A stretch of 64,000 bases of DNA from contig LNIY01000081.1 in NCBI GenBank assembly GCA_001449105.1, forward strand, positions 1 to 64,000, given 5' to 3'. The position numbers were made by a program, and so were the translations under genes. Every line of letters begins with the position of its first letter. The first letter of the stretch is position 1. Of the stretch, positions 28,130-37,045 are shown in pieces. The stretch comes from Caulobacter vibrioides. GTDB lineage: Bacteria > Pseudomonadota > Alphaproteobacteria > Caulobacterales > Caulobacteraceae. A model generated the notes under the pieces. That model was not told the origin of the DNA and searched no databases. It saw only the letters and a list, made by a program, of their open reading frames with translations.

Positions 28130-28444
28130 CAATTCCCCCAAACCCCAATTATCCACGCGCGGTAGTCCGCCCCGGACTCTACATCCGCGCGCATTAACCG
28201 CCCATTACACGTAACTGTACATTATGCACAGCCCCAAGGCGTTTCCCGTGTGAATTGTCACATCGCGCGTCAAGAGTGTGTCCCAAAGTTGAGACACCGA
28301 TACGCGTGACCGGTTTTCAAGGGATTTCCGGGACTTGCCGCGCGCCTGGTCGGAGCTGGGGCAGCCGCATGAAACGAGCGTCTTGCGCGCTACGGGCGTC
28401 GCTGTGTAGCCTGGCAACTCAACATTGTGGGAGGGCCTGACGCC
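28130..28444. other. Divergent promoter region, giant autotransporter and tail-collar genes
   Basis: These 315 bases lie between two start codons facing outward. The part at 28190-28330 is AT-richer than its surroundings (TTACACGTAACTGTACATTATGCACA). No gene or repeat family is seen. No promoter can be assigned with confidence. Confidence 0.5.
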
Positions 28445-29062
28445 ATGGACTTTTATATGGCTATGATCGTGCAGTTCGCGGGTAACTTCGCCCCGCGCAA
28501 CTTCATGTACACCAACGGACAACTGATCGCGATCTCGCAGAACACCGCGCTGTTCTCGCTGCTGGGGACCACCTTCGGCGGCAACGGCCAGACCACTTTC
28601 GGCCTGCCGGACCTGCGCAGCCGCACCTTCGTCGGCCCGGGCCAAGGCCCCGGCCTGCCGTCTTACGTCCAGGGCGAGATGGCCGGCACGCCGACCACCA
28701 CCCTGAACATCACCAACCTGCCGGCTCACAACCACGCCGCCGTGTTCACCCCGACGGGTTCGCCGACCGTGAACGTCTCGGCTCTGGCCAACGTCGCCAA
28801 CGGCTCGCAGATCGTCCAGCCGACGGCCGGCGCGCACCTCTGCAACGCCTATGACCCCATCAACCTGACCGAGGCCGGCGTCTACGCCCCGGCCGCCGCC
28901 ACGGGCACCGCGGTCAACCTGGCCGCCGGCAGCGTCACCGGCATCGGCGGCAGCGTCACCGTCGGCATCACCGGCAACAACGCGCCGTTCGACAACATGC
29001 AGCCCTACCTCGGCCTGCAGTCGATCATCTGCGTCGCGGGCATCTTCCCCTCGCGCAACTAA
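28445..29062 (+). CDS. Phage tail-collar domain protein (MdpB-like)
   Basis: The 205-residue product contains FYMAMIVQFAGNFAPRNFMY, NGQLIAISQNTALFSLLGTT, FGGNGQTTFGLPDLRSRTFV and LPAHNHAA, the hallmarks of the tail-collar domain found in short tail fibres and microcystin-dependent protein MdpB. The C-terminal half is a Gly/Val/Ala-rich beta region ending NNAPFDNMQPYLGLQSIICVAGIFPSR, also typical. ATG at 28445 follows GGGAGGG. No phage structural genes are nearby, so it belongs to the chromosomal MdpB-like group, whose role is unclear but probably extracellular. Terminator at 29079-29110. Confidence 0.9.
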   Translation: MDFYMAMIVQFAGNFAPRNFMYTNGQLIAISQNTALFSLLGTTFGGNGQTTFGLPDLRSRTFVGPGQGPGLPSYVQGEMAGTPTTTLNITNLPAHNHAAVFTPTGSPTVNVSALANVANGSQIVQPTAGAHLCNAYDPINLTEAGVYAPAAATGTAVNLAAGSVTGIGGSVTVGITGNNAPFDNMQPYLGLQSIICVAGIFPSRN

Positions 29063-29078
29063 TCGGCGGAAACGAAAG

Positions 29079-29110
29079 ACGCCGGCCCGTGGCTTCCCAC
29101 GGGCCGGCGT
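29079..29110. terminator. Terminator between convergent tail-collar and DUF6916 genes
   Basis: The perfect 13-bp stem ACGCCGGCCCGTG / CACGGGCCGGCGT with a 6-base loop is followed by TTTCTATTT on the plus strand. Confidence 0.85.
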
Positions 29111-29151
29111 TTTCTATTTCGGGTCGGACTTTGCGGCCGAGCCGGCAGACG

Positions 29152-29436
29152 TCAGTTGAAGACCGCCTGGTAGACCCGGGCGCCCGGCAACGGCTTCAGC
29201 TGGGTGATCACGATCGTATGCGGACCGCCCTTGCCGCAGTCGAACTCGTAGGCCCCGTCGATCAGGTTGATGTTCATCGGCGCCTCGAACATCAGCGAGA
29301 AGGGCTCGCGGATGTCGTGCGCGAACCCGGGACGGAAGATGGCCGCCAGGGTGATCTCCACCGGATGCGGAATGGTCGCCACCCGCACCTGCTTTCCCAC
29401 CCAGGCTTCGAAATCTTCCGGCTTCAGCAGCAGCAT
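29152..29436 (-). CDS. DUF6916 family protein
   Basis: The 94-residue product contains LKPEDFEAWVGKQVRV, then ITLAAIFRP, REPFSLMFEAPMN, and the ending VITQLKPLPGARVYQAVFN. This pattern matches DUF6916, small beta-rich proteins usually encoded beside tail-collar/MdpB-like genes, as here. ATG at 29436 is preferred; GAGGGGG precedes it, and a longer frame extends into the upstream gap. Function is unknown. It faces the tail-collar gene and is divergent from the GNAT gene. Confidence 0.7.
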   Translation of the reverse strand: MLLLKPEDFEAWVGKQVRVATIPHPVEITLAAIFRPGFAHDIREPFSLMFEAPMNINLIDGAYEFDCGKGGPHTIVITQLKPLPGARVYQAVFN

Positions 29437-29532
29437 GGCGTCCCCCTCGTCGCTCTTGAACTCATCTTGGCGGGTCACGCGCGGAGCGCAACCTATGCGT
29501 CGATCTAGCCCATTCACCCGCGAGTCGTCGCG

Positions 29533-30057
29533 ATGAAATCACCGTCCGACATGCCGCCCCTGCCCGCGGCCCTCATGGCCCGCGACGTTGGCGTCCGCGC
29601 GATCGAGGACGACGATGCGCCGCTGGTGGCGCGCTGGCACGCGGCCTTCCGGGGCGCGTCGTTCCTGGCGATGGGATGGCCTCAGGATCAGGTGGTCGCG
29701 ATGATGGCCGACCAGCTGCGCCTGCAGCAGATCCACATCGCCGGCGCCTATCCCGGGGCCGATCGCTGGCTGGTGCTGGCGGCCGGCGTTCCGGCCGGGC
29801 AGCTGCTGCTGGACCGCGACCGCGCCGACTGGCGCCTGATCGACCTGCTGCTGGCGCCGGAGGCCCGGGGCCTGGGGCTGGGCTCTGGCCTGATGGCATG
29901 GATCCAGGACGCGGCCGCCAGGGCCGGCGCCGCGTCGATCACGCTGGACGTCGGGTTCGACAACGCCCCGGCCCAGGCGCTCTATCGCAAGGCCGGCTTC
30001 GTCGAGGAGGCCTCGGAGACCGAGATCGCCGTGGCCATGCGCTGGCGCCCGGACTGA
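29533..30057 (+). CDS. GNAT-family N-acetyltransferase
   Basis: The 174-residue product has the GNAT fold. LIDLLLAPEARGLGLGSGLMAWIQ is motif A with the acetyl-CoA pyrophosphate loop (R-x-x-G-L-G-S-G form). SITLDVGFDNAPAQALYRKAGFVE is motif B with the usual ALY-KAGF. The N terminus begins VRAIEDDDAPLVARWHAAFRG. The acceptor is unknown. Its place beside the tail-collar and DUF6916 genes is a recurring arrangement as I recall it, so it may act on that system. Confidence 0.88.
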   Translation: MKSPSDMPPLPAALMARDVGVRAIEDDDAPLVARWHAAFRGASFLAMGWPQDQVVAMMADQLRLQQIHIAGAYPGADRWLVLAAGVPAGQLLLDRDRADWRLIDLLLAPEARGLGLGSGLMAWIQDAAARAGAASITLDVGFDNAPAQALYRKAGFVEEASETEIAVAMRWRPD

Positions 30058-30821
30058 TCCGGCAAGGCTTTCCCGGGCGCGCCATCCCGGGGCATGTCGT
30101 TCGGCGGCGCACAAACAAAAACCGCCACGCGCAGTTCAATCCAGTTCCGTGAAGTCCGCCGGCGCCGCCGCGCGCGCTCTTGCGCGCCTTGCGAGGCCGA
30201 TGATCCTGGTCCTCCCGTTTCCCCTTCCCAGACAGGCCCGCCTCGCGGACGGGACCTGCCGCCTGGCTCAGTCCCCTAGGCGCGCGACGCCGTTCTGGCA
30301 AGTCGAATCCCGCTTTCTGCAATGTAGTTCCATAAGTTGAGAATAGTGCGTATCGATATTTTCAAGACTGCAACAATCGGAAATCGAGATGTTCGATTGA
30401 TTTTCACAAAAGCAAATATCTTTGAATACGCGGTTATATTGTAAAAACTCAGACCAGTGACGTTGACAGAACGGTCTTTTACATAAGATTTTTGACGACA
30501 GCCGCAGAGATCAAAGATCCGCGGCGACCGTGAAGACCGCTCACCATCCGCGACGGCGCGAACCCCCGCCCGGTCGCGACACGCCGAAGCCCGCCGCCGG
30601 ACAGACCCGGCGACCGGCCAGCGCTCCGACGCCCGCCGCGCGTCGCCCGAGCCTCGGCGCTTGCGCAAGCCCGCATCGACACCCGTCCCGTCGCGCCCTG
30701 CCGGTCGCGCCGCCGGGCTCGCCGCGCCTTGCCTCCAGCCATCCACCAACACGCCCAGGGGCCACGCGGCCCGGCGGCGAAAGAAGGCGGGTCACCGCCA
30801 GTCTCTCATCGGAGGAAACCC
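30058..30821. other. 764-base gene-free region with an AT-rich island
   Basis: No convincing gene is seen on either strand. The stretch 30310-30505 is strikingly AT-rich for this genome (for example GATATTTTCAAGACTGCAAC, ATTTTCACAAAAGCAAATAT, TTATATTGTAAAAACT). The following 300 bases are GC-rich and lead to the SD and start of a TonB receptor gene. It probably holds the receptor promoter, a long leader or an older insertion. No repeat family used elsewhere in the window is present. Confidence 0.5.
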
Positions 30822-33800
30822 ATGAAACACCAACTGCTGGCGACCACGGGCCTGGCCCTCGCCATCGCCGGGATCGGCGCGAGCGCCGCCCTGGCCCAGA
30901 CCGCCCCACTGGCCGCCGCCCCCTCCCCCACCGCTACGGTCGAGAACAAGGTCGACGAGGTCGTCGTCGTCGGCACACGCGCCAGCCTGCAGTCGGCCAT
31001 GGGCCGCAAGAAGCGCGCCGGCACCATCTCGGACTCCATCGTCGCCGAGGACATCAGCCAGTTCCCCGACAAGAACGTCGGCGAGGCCCTGGGCCGGGTG
31101 ACCGGCGTGCAGCTGGCCCGCGACTTCGGCGAGGGCAACGCGGTGTCGATCCGCGGCGTCGAACCCGACCTGAACCGGGTCGAGATCAACGGCATGAGCA
31201 CCCTGTCGACGGCCGGCAACCTGCAGGTCTACGGCGGCGGCGGCCGTTCCAACGACTTCCGCGAACTGGCCTCGGAGCTGGTCAAGTCGATCGACGTGTT
31301 CAAGGGCTTCACCGCCGACATGACCGAGGGCGGCGTCGGCGGCACGGTCAGCGTCACCACCCGCAAGCCGCTGGACTTCAAGAAGCCCACCCTGTCGTTC
31401 ACCGGCTCGATGCAGAACCTCGACACGGTCGACGGCTGGAAGCCGCGCGGCAACGTCTTCGCCGCCACCCAGCTGTTCGAGGGGCGCCTTGGCCTGATGG
31501 CCAACGTCACCTACGACAAGGTCAACACCCGCGGCGACTATGTCCGCAACTCGTCTTGGGGCCGCTTCGCCGACTTCGACAACTCGGCCGACAAGACCGT
31601 CGACTACTATTCGACCTCGTACAGCCAGGACATCGTCGACTTGGCCAGCGGCGTCAGCACCTATGCCGGCTGCTCGTCGCTGGTGACGCCCGACGCCACC
31701 CAGATCTCGACCAGCAACCTGCGCACCGCCTGCCAGAGCCAGTGGTACGACTACGCCCCGCGCGTGGCCCGCTACGGCGTCTGGACCCGCACCGACGAGC
31801 GGATCTCGGCGGAGTTCACGGCCCAGTACAAGTTCACCGACAAGATCGACGCCTGGGTCAGCTACAACCGCAATGAGCGAAGCCAGCGGCTGAACGACAT
31901 CAACTACGGCACCGACTTCACGTCGGCGACCAGGCTGCGCAACACCGCCGCCAACGGCACGTCGTGCTCGAGCACCGACACCACGGCCGGCTCGGTGGTC
32001 ACCGACGCCAACCACAACGTCATCCAGTACACCCTGGGCAACTGCCTCACGACCTCGGGCAGCGGCGGCTACAACGGCTTCGGCATCAGCGCCCGCGACT
32101 TCGCCTACGAGTCGACCAGCGACTACTACAACATCGGCGCCAACTACCGCGGCGACCGCCTGCAGATCGAGTTCCAGGCCTCCAGCGCCGAGACCTCGAC
32201 CGTCTCGCAGACCAACAACGTCAGCGTCAGCTTCGACACCCCCGGCATGACGGTGACGCTGGACCCATCGACCGGCAATCCGTCCTTCACCTTTGCATCC
32301 GGCTACAGCCCCTCGGACGCCTCGGCGATCCGCCAGTGGCAGATCCAGTACCGTCCGTCGAACTCGCAGTCGGAAGAGAAGCAGTACAAGATCGACTTCG
32401 ACTACGAGGTCGACCTGCCGTTCCTGAAGAAGATCGAGTTCGGCGGCCGCGCCACCGACTTCTCGACCTCGGGCTACGGCTACGGCGGCTACATCATCGA
32501 CGGCGGCGCCAACGCCTATTCGACCACCGACGACACCGTCATCTACAGCAACGCGGTGAACTCGACGGCGACGATCCTGGCCAGCCAGACGGCCGACCAG
32601 ACCAACCCGACCAACGCCTCGGCCGCCTACACCACCGGCTACTGGTCGACGAGCGAGACCTGGTCGCGGGCGTTCTCCAACGCCGTCTTCGCCCAGGCCA
32701 TGACCCAGCTGCCCTCGGCCTTCTACTACGGCGGCGGCAACCTGCCCTCGACCTGGCTGTATCCGGACTTCAACAAGGTCGCCCAGTACCTCGACACGTC
32801 GCACTTCAACCTGAACAACCTGACGACCATGACGGGCAACGACGGCAACACCTACGAGCAGATCCCCTACCGGATCCAGGAACAGACCGACGCCCAGTAC
32901 ATCAAGTTCAACTACGCCTTCCCGCTCTTGGGCTACGACGTGAACGGCAACTTCGGCTGGCGTCGGGTTCACACCAAGACCTCGGGCACCGGGGCCCAGA
33001 CCCGCAGCGAGACCTATGCGGCGACCAACGGCGGCGCCTCGACCACCTATGTGCTGAGCAACAGCATCGCCACCATGACCAAGGACTACACGGTGTGGCT
33101 GCCCAGCTTCAACGTGGGCCTGTGGCTGTCGCCCAACAAGCTGGCGGCCCGCGCCGGCTTCGCCCAGCTGATGGCGCGTCCGCGCATGGACTACCTGATG
33201 CCGACGGTGGCCTGCACCACCGACAACTCGCCCGACGCCAACGGCGAGTTCGACGAGCCCAGCTGCACGGCCGGCAATCCGGAGCTGAAGCCCTATCGCG
33301 CCAACCAGTACGACCTGTCGTTCGAGTACTATCCCAACAGCGACACCCAGATTTCGCTGGGCCTGTTCTACAAGGACATCGAGTCGTTCTACGTCTCGTC
33401 GCGCACGCTGATCGGCAAGGTCGACGTCTACGGCGACGGGGTGCTCTACAACTACAACACCTACATCAACGGCGACGGGGCCAAGATTTCGGGCGTGGAG
33501 CTGACCGGCAAGACGGCCTTCACCTGGCTGCCGGGCGCGCTGTCGGGCCTGGGCGTCGACGCCAACTACACCTACCAGGAAGCCAAGGACGTCGAGCTCT
33601 ATTCCACCCTCGACGGCTCGCCCCTGCCCTTCCCCGGCCTGTCCAAGAGCAGCGCCAACTTCACGGTCTGGTACGACAAGGGCCCGATCAACGCCCGCCT
33701 GGCCTACAACTACCGTTCCAAGTACCTGGTCTCGGCCGCCGACACCTCGGGCCAGCCGGTGTTCCGCGACCCGACCGGCTACCTGGACGGCAAGATCACC

Positions 33801-33950
33801 TGGAAGCCGGGCCCCAGCGGCCTGTCGGTCTTCGTGGAAGGCAAGAACCTGACCAAGGAGGAGGAACGCTCCACAGCCGGCGACATCCGCCTGACCGAGC
33901 TGGGCTACTTCGGCCGCCGGTTCTTCATGGGCTTCACCTACAAGTACTGA
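30822..33950 (+). CDS. TonB-dependent receptor, Xanthomonas/Caulobacter type
   Basis: The 1,042-residue outer-membrane transporter has a signal peptide at 1-26 (TGLALAIAGIGASAALAQ). A TonB-box-like segment VDEVVVVGTRASLQSAMGRK and plug domain SIVAEDISQFPDKNVGEALG..RVTGVQL..VSIRGVEPDLNRVEINGMS follow; this is the TonB-Xanth-Caul family signature. A long 22-strand barrel ends in aromatic FFMGFTYKY. In Caulobacter such receptors import sugars, polymers or other scarce nutrients; the substrate here is unknown. ATG at 30822 has GGAGG seven bases upstream. The terminator at 33997-34029 follows. Confidence 0.95.
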   Translation: MKHQLLATTGLALAIAGIGASAALAQTAPLAAAPSPTATVENKVDEVVVVGTRASLQSAMGRKKRAGTISDSIVAEDISQFPDKNVGEALGRVTGVQLARDFGEGNAVSIRGVEPDLNRVEINGMSTLSTAGNLQVYGGGGRSNDFRELASELVKSIDVFKGFTADMTEGGVGGTVSVTTRKPLDFKKPTLSFTGSMQNLDTVDGWKPRGNVFAATQLFEGRLGLMANVTYDKVNTRGDYVRNSSWGRFADFDNSADKTVDYYSTSYSQDIVDLASGVSTYAGCSSLVTPDATQISTSNLRTACQSQWYDYAPRVARYGVWTRTDERISAEFTAQYKFTDKIDAWVSYNRNERSQRLNDINYGTDFTSATRLRNTAANGTSCSSTDTTAGSVVTDANHNVIQYTLGNCLTTSGSGGYNGFGISARDFAYESTSDYYNIGANYRGDRLQIEFQASSAETSTVSQTNNVSVSFDTPGMTVTLDPSTGNPSFTFASGYSPSDASAIRQWQIQYRPSNSQSEEKQYKIDFDYEVDLPFLKKIEFGGRATDFSTSGYGYGGYIIDGGANAYSTTDDTVIYSNAVNSTATILASQTADQTNPTNASAAYTTGYWSTSETWSRAFSNAVFAQAMTQLPSAFYYGGGNLPSTWLYPDFNKVAQYLDTSHFNLNNLTTMTGNDGNTYEQIPYRIQEQTDAQYIKFNYAFPLLGYDVNGNFGWRRVHTKTSGTGAQTRSETYAATNGGASTTYVLSNSIATMTKDYTVWLPSFNVGLWLSPNKLAARAGFAQLMARPRMDYLMPTVACTTDNSPDANGEFDEPSCTAGNPELKPYRANQYDLSFEYYPNSDTQISLGLFYKDIESFYVSSRTLIGKVDVYGDGVLYNYNTYINGDGAKISGVELTGKTAFTWLPGALSGLGVDANYTYQEAKDVELYSTLDGSPLPFPGLSKSSANFTVWYDKGPINARLAYNYRSKYLVSAADTSGQPVFRDPTGYLDGKITWKPGPSGLSVFVEGKNLTKEEERSTAGDIRLTELGYFGRRFFMGFTYKY

Positions 33951-33996
33951 CGACGAGCGGGCTCCCGGGCGACCGGGAGCCTAGTTCTGGATGCGG

Positions 33997-34029
33997 AAAG
34001 GGCCTCCCGAGGATCTCGGGAGGCCCTTT
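33997..34029 (+). terminator. Terminator of the first TonB receptor gene
   Basis: The perfect 15-bp stem AAAGGGCCTCCCGAG-GAT-CTCGGGAGGCCCTTT is followed by TT. A second hairpin, GCTCCCGGG-CGA-CCGGGAGC, lies just upstream at 33961-33980. Confidence 0.9.
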
Positions 34030-34040
34030 TTCATTTCACG

Positions 34041-34197
34041 TCGTCATCCCGGCCGCAGCGCAGCGGAGAGCCAGGACCCAGGGGCGAGCGGCAATGCCTC
34101 GGCCACGCCCTGCTGGCGGCGAACCCAACCACCGCGCCCAGTCGCCTGGGTCCCGGGTCTGCGGGCCGCTGCGCGACCCTCCGCCCGGGATGACGAA
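34041..34197. repeat. Family B inverted repeat, long-spacer version
   Basis: TCGTCATCCCGGCCGC..AGGACCCAGGGG faces CCTGGGTCCCGGGTCT..CCGCCCGGGATGACG with a spacer containing GCGGCGAACCCAACC. A similar spacer occurs in the copy at 41115. It lies between the convergent TonB receptor and divL genes. Confidence 0.8.
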
Positions 34198-34215
34198 GGG
34201 GGTGGGATGGGTCGC

Positions 34216-36525
34216 CTAGAACCCGAATTCCGGCTGGGCCGCGCCAGGATGCTGGGTCTCGGGCAGGTGGCAGGTGAAGGTCGAACCGGCGCCCGGCTCG
34301 CTCTCCAGGGCCACCCAACCGCCGTGCAGCTCGACCAGCGCCTTGACCAGCGCCAGGCCCAGGCCCGGGCCGCCGCGGTCGCGGCCGACGAAACGGTCGA
34401 AGATGTGGGCCTGGACGTGGAACGGCACGCCCCGGCCGGTGTCGCGCACGTGCAGCTTGACCTCGCCCAGCGCCCGCTGGGCCGAGATCGTCACCTTGCC
34501 GCCCGGAGGGGTCTGGCGCAGGGCGTTCTCGACCAGGTGGTCGACGGTCTGGTTCAGGCGCTTGGCGTCGCCGCGGATCAGGCCGACGTCGTCGTCGCAG
34601 ATCACCTCCAGCGTCACCCCGCCGATCTCGGCGTCCTTGCCGCCGCGCTGATGCGCGCCCTGCAGCAGGTCGACCACGCGGATGTCCTCGATCTCCAGCG
34701 CCATCTCGCCGGCGTCGATCTGGGCCATGTCGAGCACGTCGTCGATCGAGCGGGCCAGCTGGGTGGCGGCGGCGCGCACGGCGGCCACGTGGCCCTTGCC
34801 GCGCTCGTGCAGCCCCTCGGCGCGCTCCAGGAGCTCCGAATAGCCGATGATCGTCGTCAGCGGCGTGCGCAGCTCGTAGGAGACGTTGCCGACGAAGTCG
34901 CGCTTCAGCCGCTCGGCCTCGGCCAGAGCCGCCGAGCGGTCGGCCAGGGCGCTTTCCAGGTGGCGGGTGTCGGTGACGTCGGCGAAGGCGATCAGGGTGG
35001 CGCCGTCGGGCAGCGGCCGGCTCTGGTAGACGACGATGCGGCCGTCCGAGGTGCGCACCTCGCCCGAGGTCGGCGCGCGCATCTGCGGATCCGGATCGGC
35101 GACCCGGCCCTTGAGCTCGCGCCAGAAGGAAAGGTCGTGCAGGCGGCGCACGCACAGCTCGACCACGCCCTCGAAGTCGCCGGCGGCCTGCAGGGCCTGG
35201 GGCGTGACGTTCCAGAAGGTCTCGAAGGCCTCGTTGTGCAGGCGCAGGCGGCCGTCCGAGCCGAACACGGCCACGGCGTCGTTCAGCTTGTCGAGCGTGG
35301 CCTGCTGCACCTGGATCAGGGCGTTGTACTGGGCCTTCAGGCGCAGCTCGCCGGTGATGTCCGAATAGAGCAGCAGCATGCCGCCCAGCGGGTGGGGCTG
35401 GCGCACCACCTTGAGCGTGCGGCCGTCGGGCAGGTCCCACAGCTCGTCGGCCTGGGGACCCAGGTCCTCGTAGCGCGCCAGCTCGGCCGCCTTCCACTTG
35501 GCGTAGTCGACCGTTTCGGGCAGGCGGCGGCGCTGGCGCAGGCGATCCAGCACCTCGCCGTGGGTCGGGCGCTCGGCCAGCCAGGCCGGCTCCAGACCCC
35601 AGAGGTCGGCGAAGGCGGTGTTGTGGAACGACAGGCGGCGGCTGGCGCTGAAGATCGCCACGCCGTCGGCGATGTGGTTGAGGGTCTCGTCGTGGGCGGC
35701 GACGTGGTTCTTCAGGGTCTCGCGGACGTCCTCGACCTCGGTGACGTCGGCGCTGAACACCCCGGCTCCGCCGCCGTCCAGCGGCTTGACGTTGAAGCGG
35801 AAGGCGCGGCGGCGGCCGTCGATCGGCGTCCAGCGCACGGTCTCGCGGCGCTCGGCCTTGCCGGCGGCCTCCACGGCCAGGGCGTCGACGGCGCGGTCGA
35901 AGGTCTTGCCGGCGCGGGCGGCTTCTCCGGCGTTGTCGACGCCCACGGCGCGCAGATAGGCGGCGTTGGCCCAGGTGGGCGCGCCGTCGGCGGCCGCGAT
36001 CCAGGCCGGCTCGGACAGGCCGTCGACGAAGGCGGCGAAGCGGGCGGCGCTGGGCAGACCCAGGTCGCCGGTCTGGGCGGCCAGGCGAAGCCAGGCCAGG
36101 GCCCCGGCCGCGCGCCCCTCGACGACGACGCGGCCGCCGGGACCGCGCGCTTCGAAGACGCAGGCCTCGCCGCGCTCGAACAGCGCCTTCAGGCGGGCGG
36201 CGTGGTCGGGATCACCGGCGGTCAGCGCCTCGACCAGGGCGTCGGGCGTGGCCTCGACGTTCAGCACGTGGGCGCAGGCGGTCAGGCTGTCCTCGCCAGA
36301 CACCAGGCGGGCCGCGCCGTCCTCGACCGCCACCAGGGCGTTGTCGAAGGCCTCGGCCGAAGCCTGGGCGGCCACCGAGCCGCTTTCCAGCGCATCGAGG
36401 CGCAGCCTCATGCCGGCGAGGCGCGCGTCGAAGGCGCGCCTCTGGGCCAGGGCCCACAGCGTGGCGCAGATCGCCAGGCAGACCGCGCCGGCCGTCGCGG
36501 CCAGGATCAGATCGAGCGAAGTCAT
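34216..36525 (-). CDS. divL: Atypical histidine-kinase-like protein DivL (Tyr550)
   Basis: The 769-residue membrane protein has an N-terminal transmembrane helix at about 5-27 and several PAS-like domains (about 165-265, 285-395, 400-515). A DHp helix reads LKRDFVGNVSYELRTPLTTI, with tyrosine at residue 550 where kinases have the phospho-acceptor histidine. A complete-looking ATP-binding domain follows (VENALRQTPPGGKV, HVRDTGRGVP, GGPGLGLALVKAL). Length and Tyr550 coincide with C. crescentus DivL, the essential polarity factor that binds DivK-P and tunes CckA and hence CtrA. Tyr in place of His was read directly. It is a single gene, convergent with the TonB receptor. Confidence 0.97.
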   Translation of the reverse strand: MTSLDLILAATAGAVCLAICATLWALAQRRAFDARLAGMRLRLDALESGSVAAQASAEAFDNALVAVEDGAARLVSGEDSLTACAHVLNVEATPDALVEALTAGDPDHAARLKALFERGEACVFEARGPGGRVVVEGRAAGALAWLRLAAQTGDLGLPSAARFAAFVDGLSEPAWIAAADGAPTWANAAYLRAVGVDNAGEAARAGKTFDRAVDALAVEAAGKAERRETVRWTPIDGRRRAFRFNVKPLDGGGAGVFSADVTEVEDVRETLKNHVAAHDETLNHIADGVAIFSASRRLSFHNTAFADLWGLEPAWLAERPTHGEVLDRLRQRRRLPETVDYAKWKAAELARYEDLGPQADELWDLPDGRTLKVVRQPHPLGGMLLLYSDITGELRLKAQYNALIQVQQATLDKLNDAVAVFGSDGRLRLHNEAFETFWNVTPQALQAAGDFEGVVELCVRRLHDLSFWRELKGRVADPDPQMRAPTSGEVRTSDGRIVVYQSRPLPDGATLIAFADVTDTRHLESALADRSAALAEAERLKRDFVGNVSYELRTPLTTIIGYSELLERAEGLHERGKGHVAAVRAAATQLARSIDDVLDMAQIDAGEMALEIEDIRVVDLLQGAHQRGGKDAEIGGVTLEVICDDDVGLIRGDAKRLNQTVDHLVENALRQTPPGGKVTISAQRALGEVKLHVRDTGRGVPFHVQAHIFDRFVGRDRGGPGLGLALVKALVELHGGWVALESEPGAGSTFTCHLPETQHPGAAQPEFGF

Positions 36526-36643
36526 CCGGCGTGTCGCTAAGCCCCAGGGGGTAAGGGTCGAATCAGATTTGGCAGCTTAGACCGCGCGTGGCGAGAGCGC
36601 GATCAGCCCTTCCCCGCGCCACGGATCACGCTATTTCAGGTTC

Positions 36644-37045
36644 ATGACCTGGACCGACCGCCTCGCCCCCTCGCTGGACGACTTCGCCGCCCTGGCCAAG
36701 GCCGCCTTCGACGCCCTGCCCGAAGAGTTCCGCCGCCTGAGCGGCGACGTGGTCTTCCGCATCGACGACTTCGCGCCCGACGAGGTGCTCGACAGCCTGG
36801 GCATCGAGGATCCGTTCGAGCTGACCGGCCTCTACCAGGGCGTTGACCTGTCGCGCCGCTCGGTGCTGGACGTCGGCGCCCAGCCCTCGATGGTCTTCCT
36901 CTACCGCCGGCCGATCCTGGACGAATGGTGCGAACGCGGCGATGTCGCCCTGGGCGCGCTGATCGAGCACGTGCTGGTTCACGAGATCGGCCACCATTTC
37001 GGGCTGTCGGACGACGACATCCACCGCATCGAGGACGAGGCATGA
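36644..37045 (+). CDS. Metallopeptidase-like protein (zincin, DUF1025)
   Basis: The 133-residue product has the HExxH zinc motif in LVHEIGHHFGLSDDDIHRIE near the C terminus. This is the signature of the small DUF1025 / Zincin_1 family, cytosolic proteins of unknown substrate. The N-terminal half APSLDDFAALAKAAFDALPE and SVLDVGAQPSMVFLYRRPIL is also family-like. Its stop overlaps the next start codon by four bases (ATGA), implying co-translation with the SWIM-zinc-finger protein. It is divergent from divL. Confidence 0.9.
   Translation: MTWTDRLAPSLDDFAALAKAAFDALPEEFRRLSGDVVFRIDDFAPDEVLDSLGIEDPFELTGLYQGVDLSRRSVLDVGAQPSMVFLYRRPILDEWCERGDVALGALIEHVLVHEIGHHFGLSDDDIHRIEDEA

Noticed and set aside
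28445-29062. Prophage remnant, suggested by the tail-collar gene
   Set aside because: No capsid, terminase, integrase or other tail genes are nearby, and the neighbours fit the chromosomal MdpB/DUF6916/GNAT arrangement.
34031-35497. Long overlapping frames inside divL and the penicillin-binding, acyl-CoA dehydrogenase and FadB genes
   Set aside because: In GC-rich DNA with strong third-position bias such frames arise by chance; their products are arginine- or histidine/valine-rich without recognisable domains.
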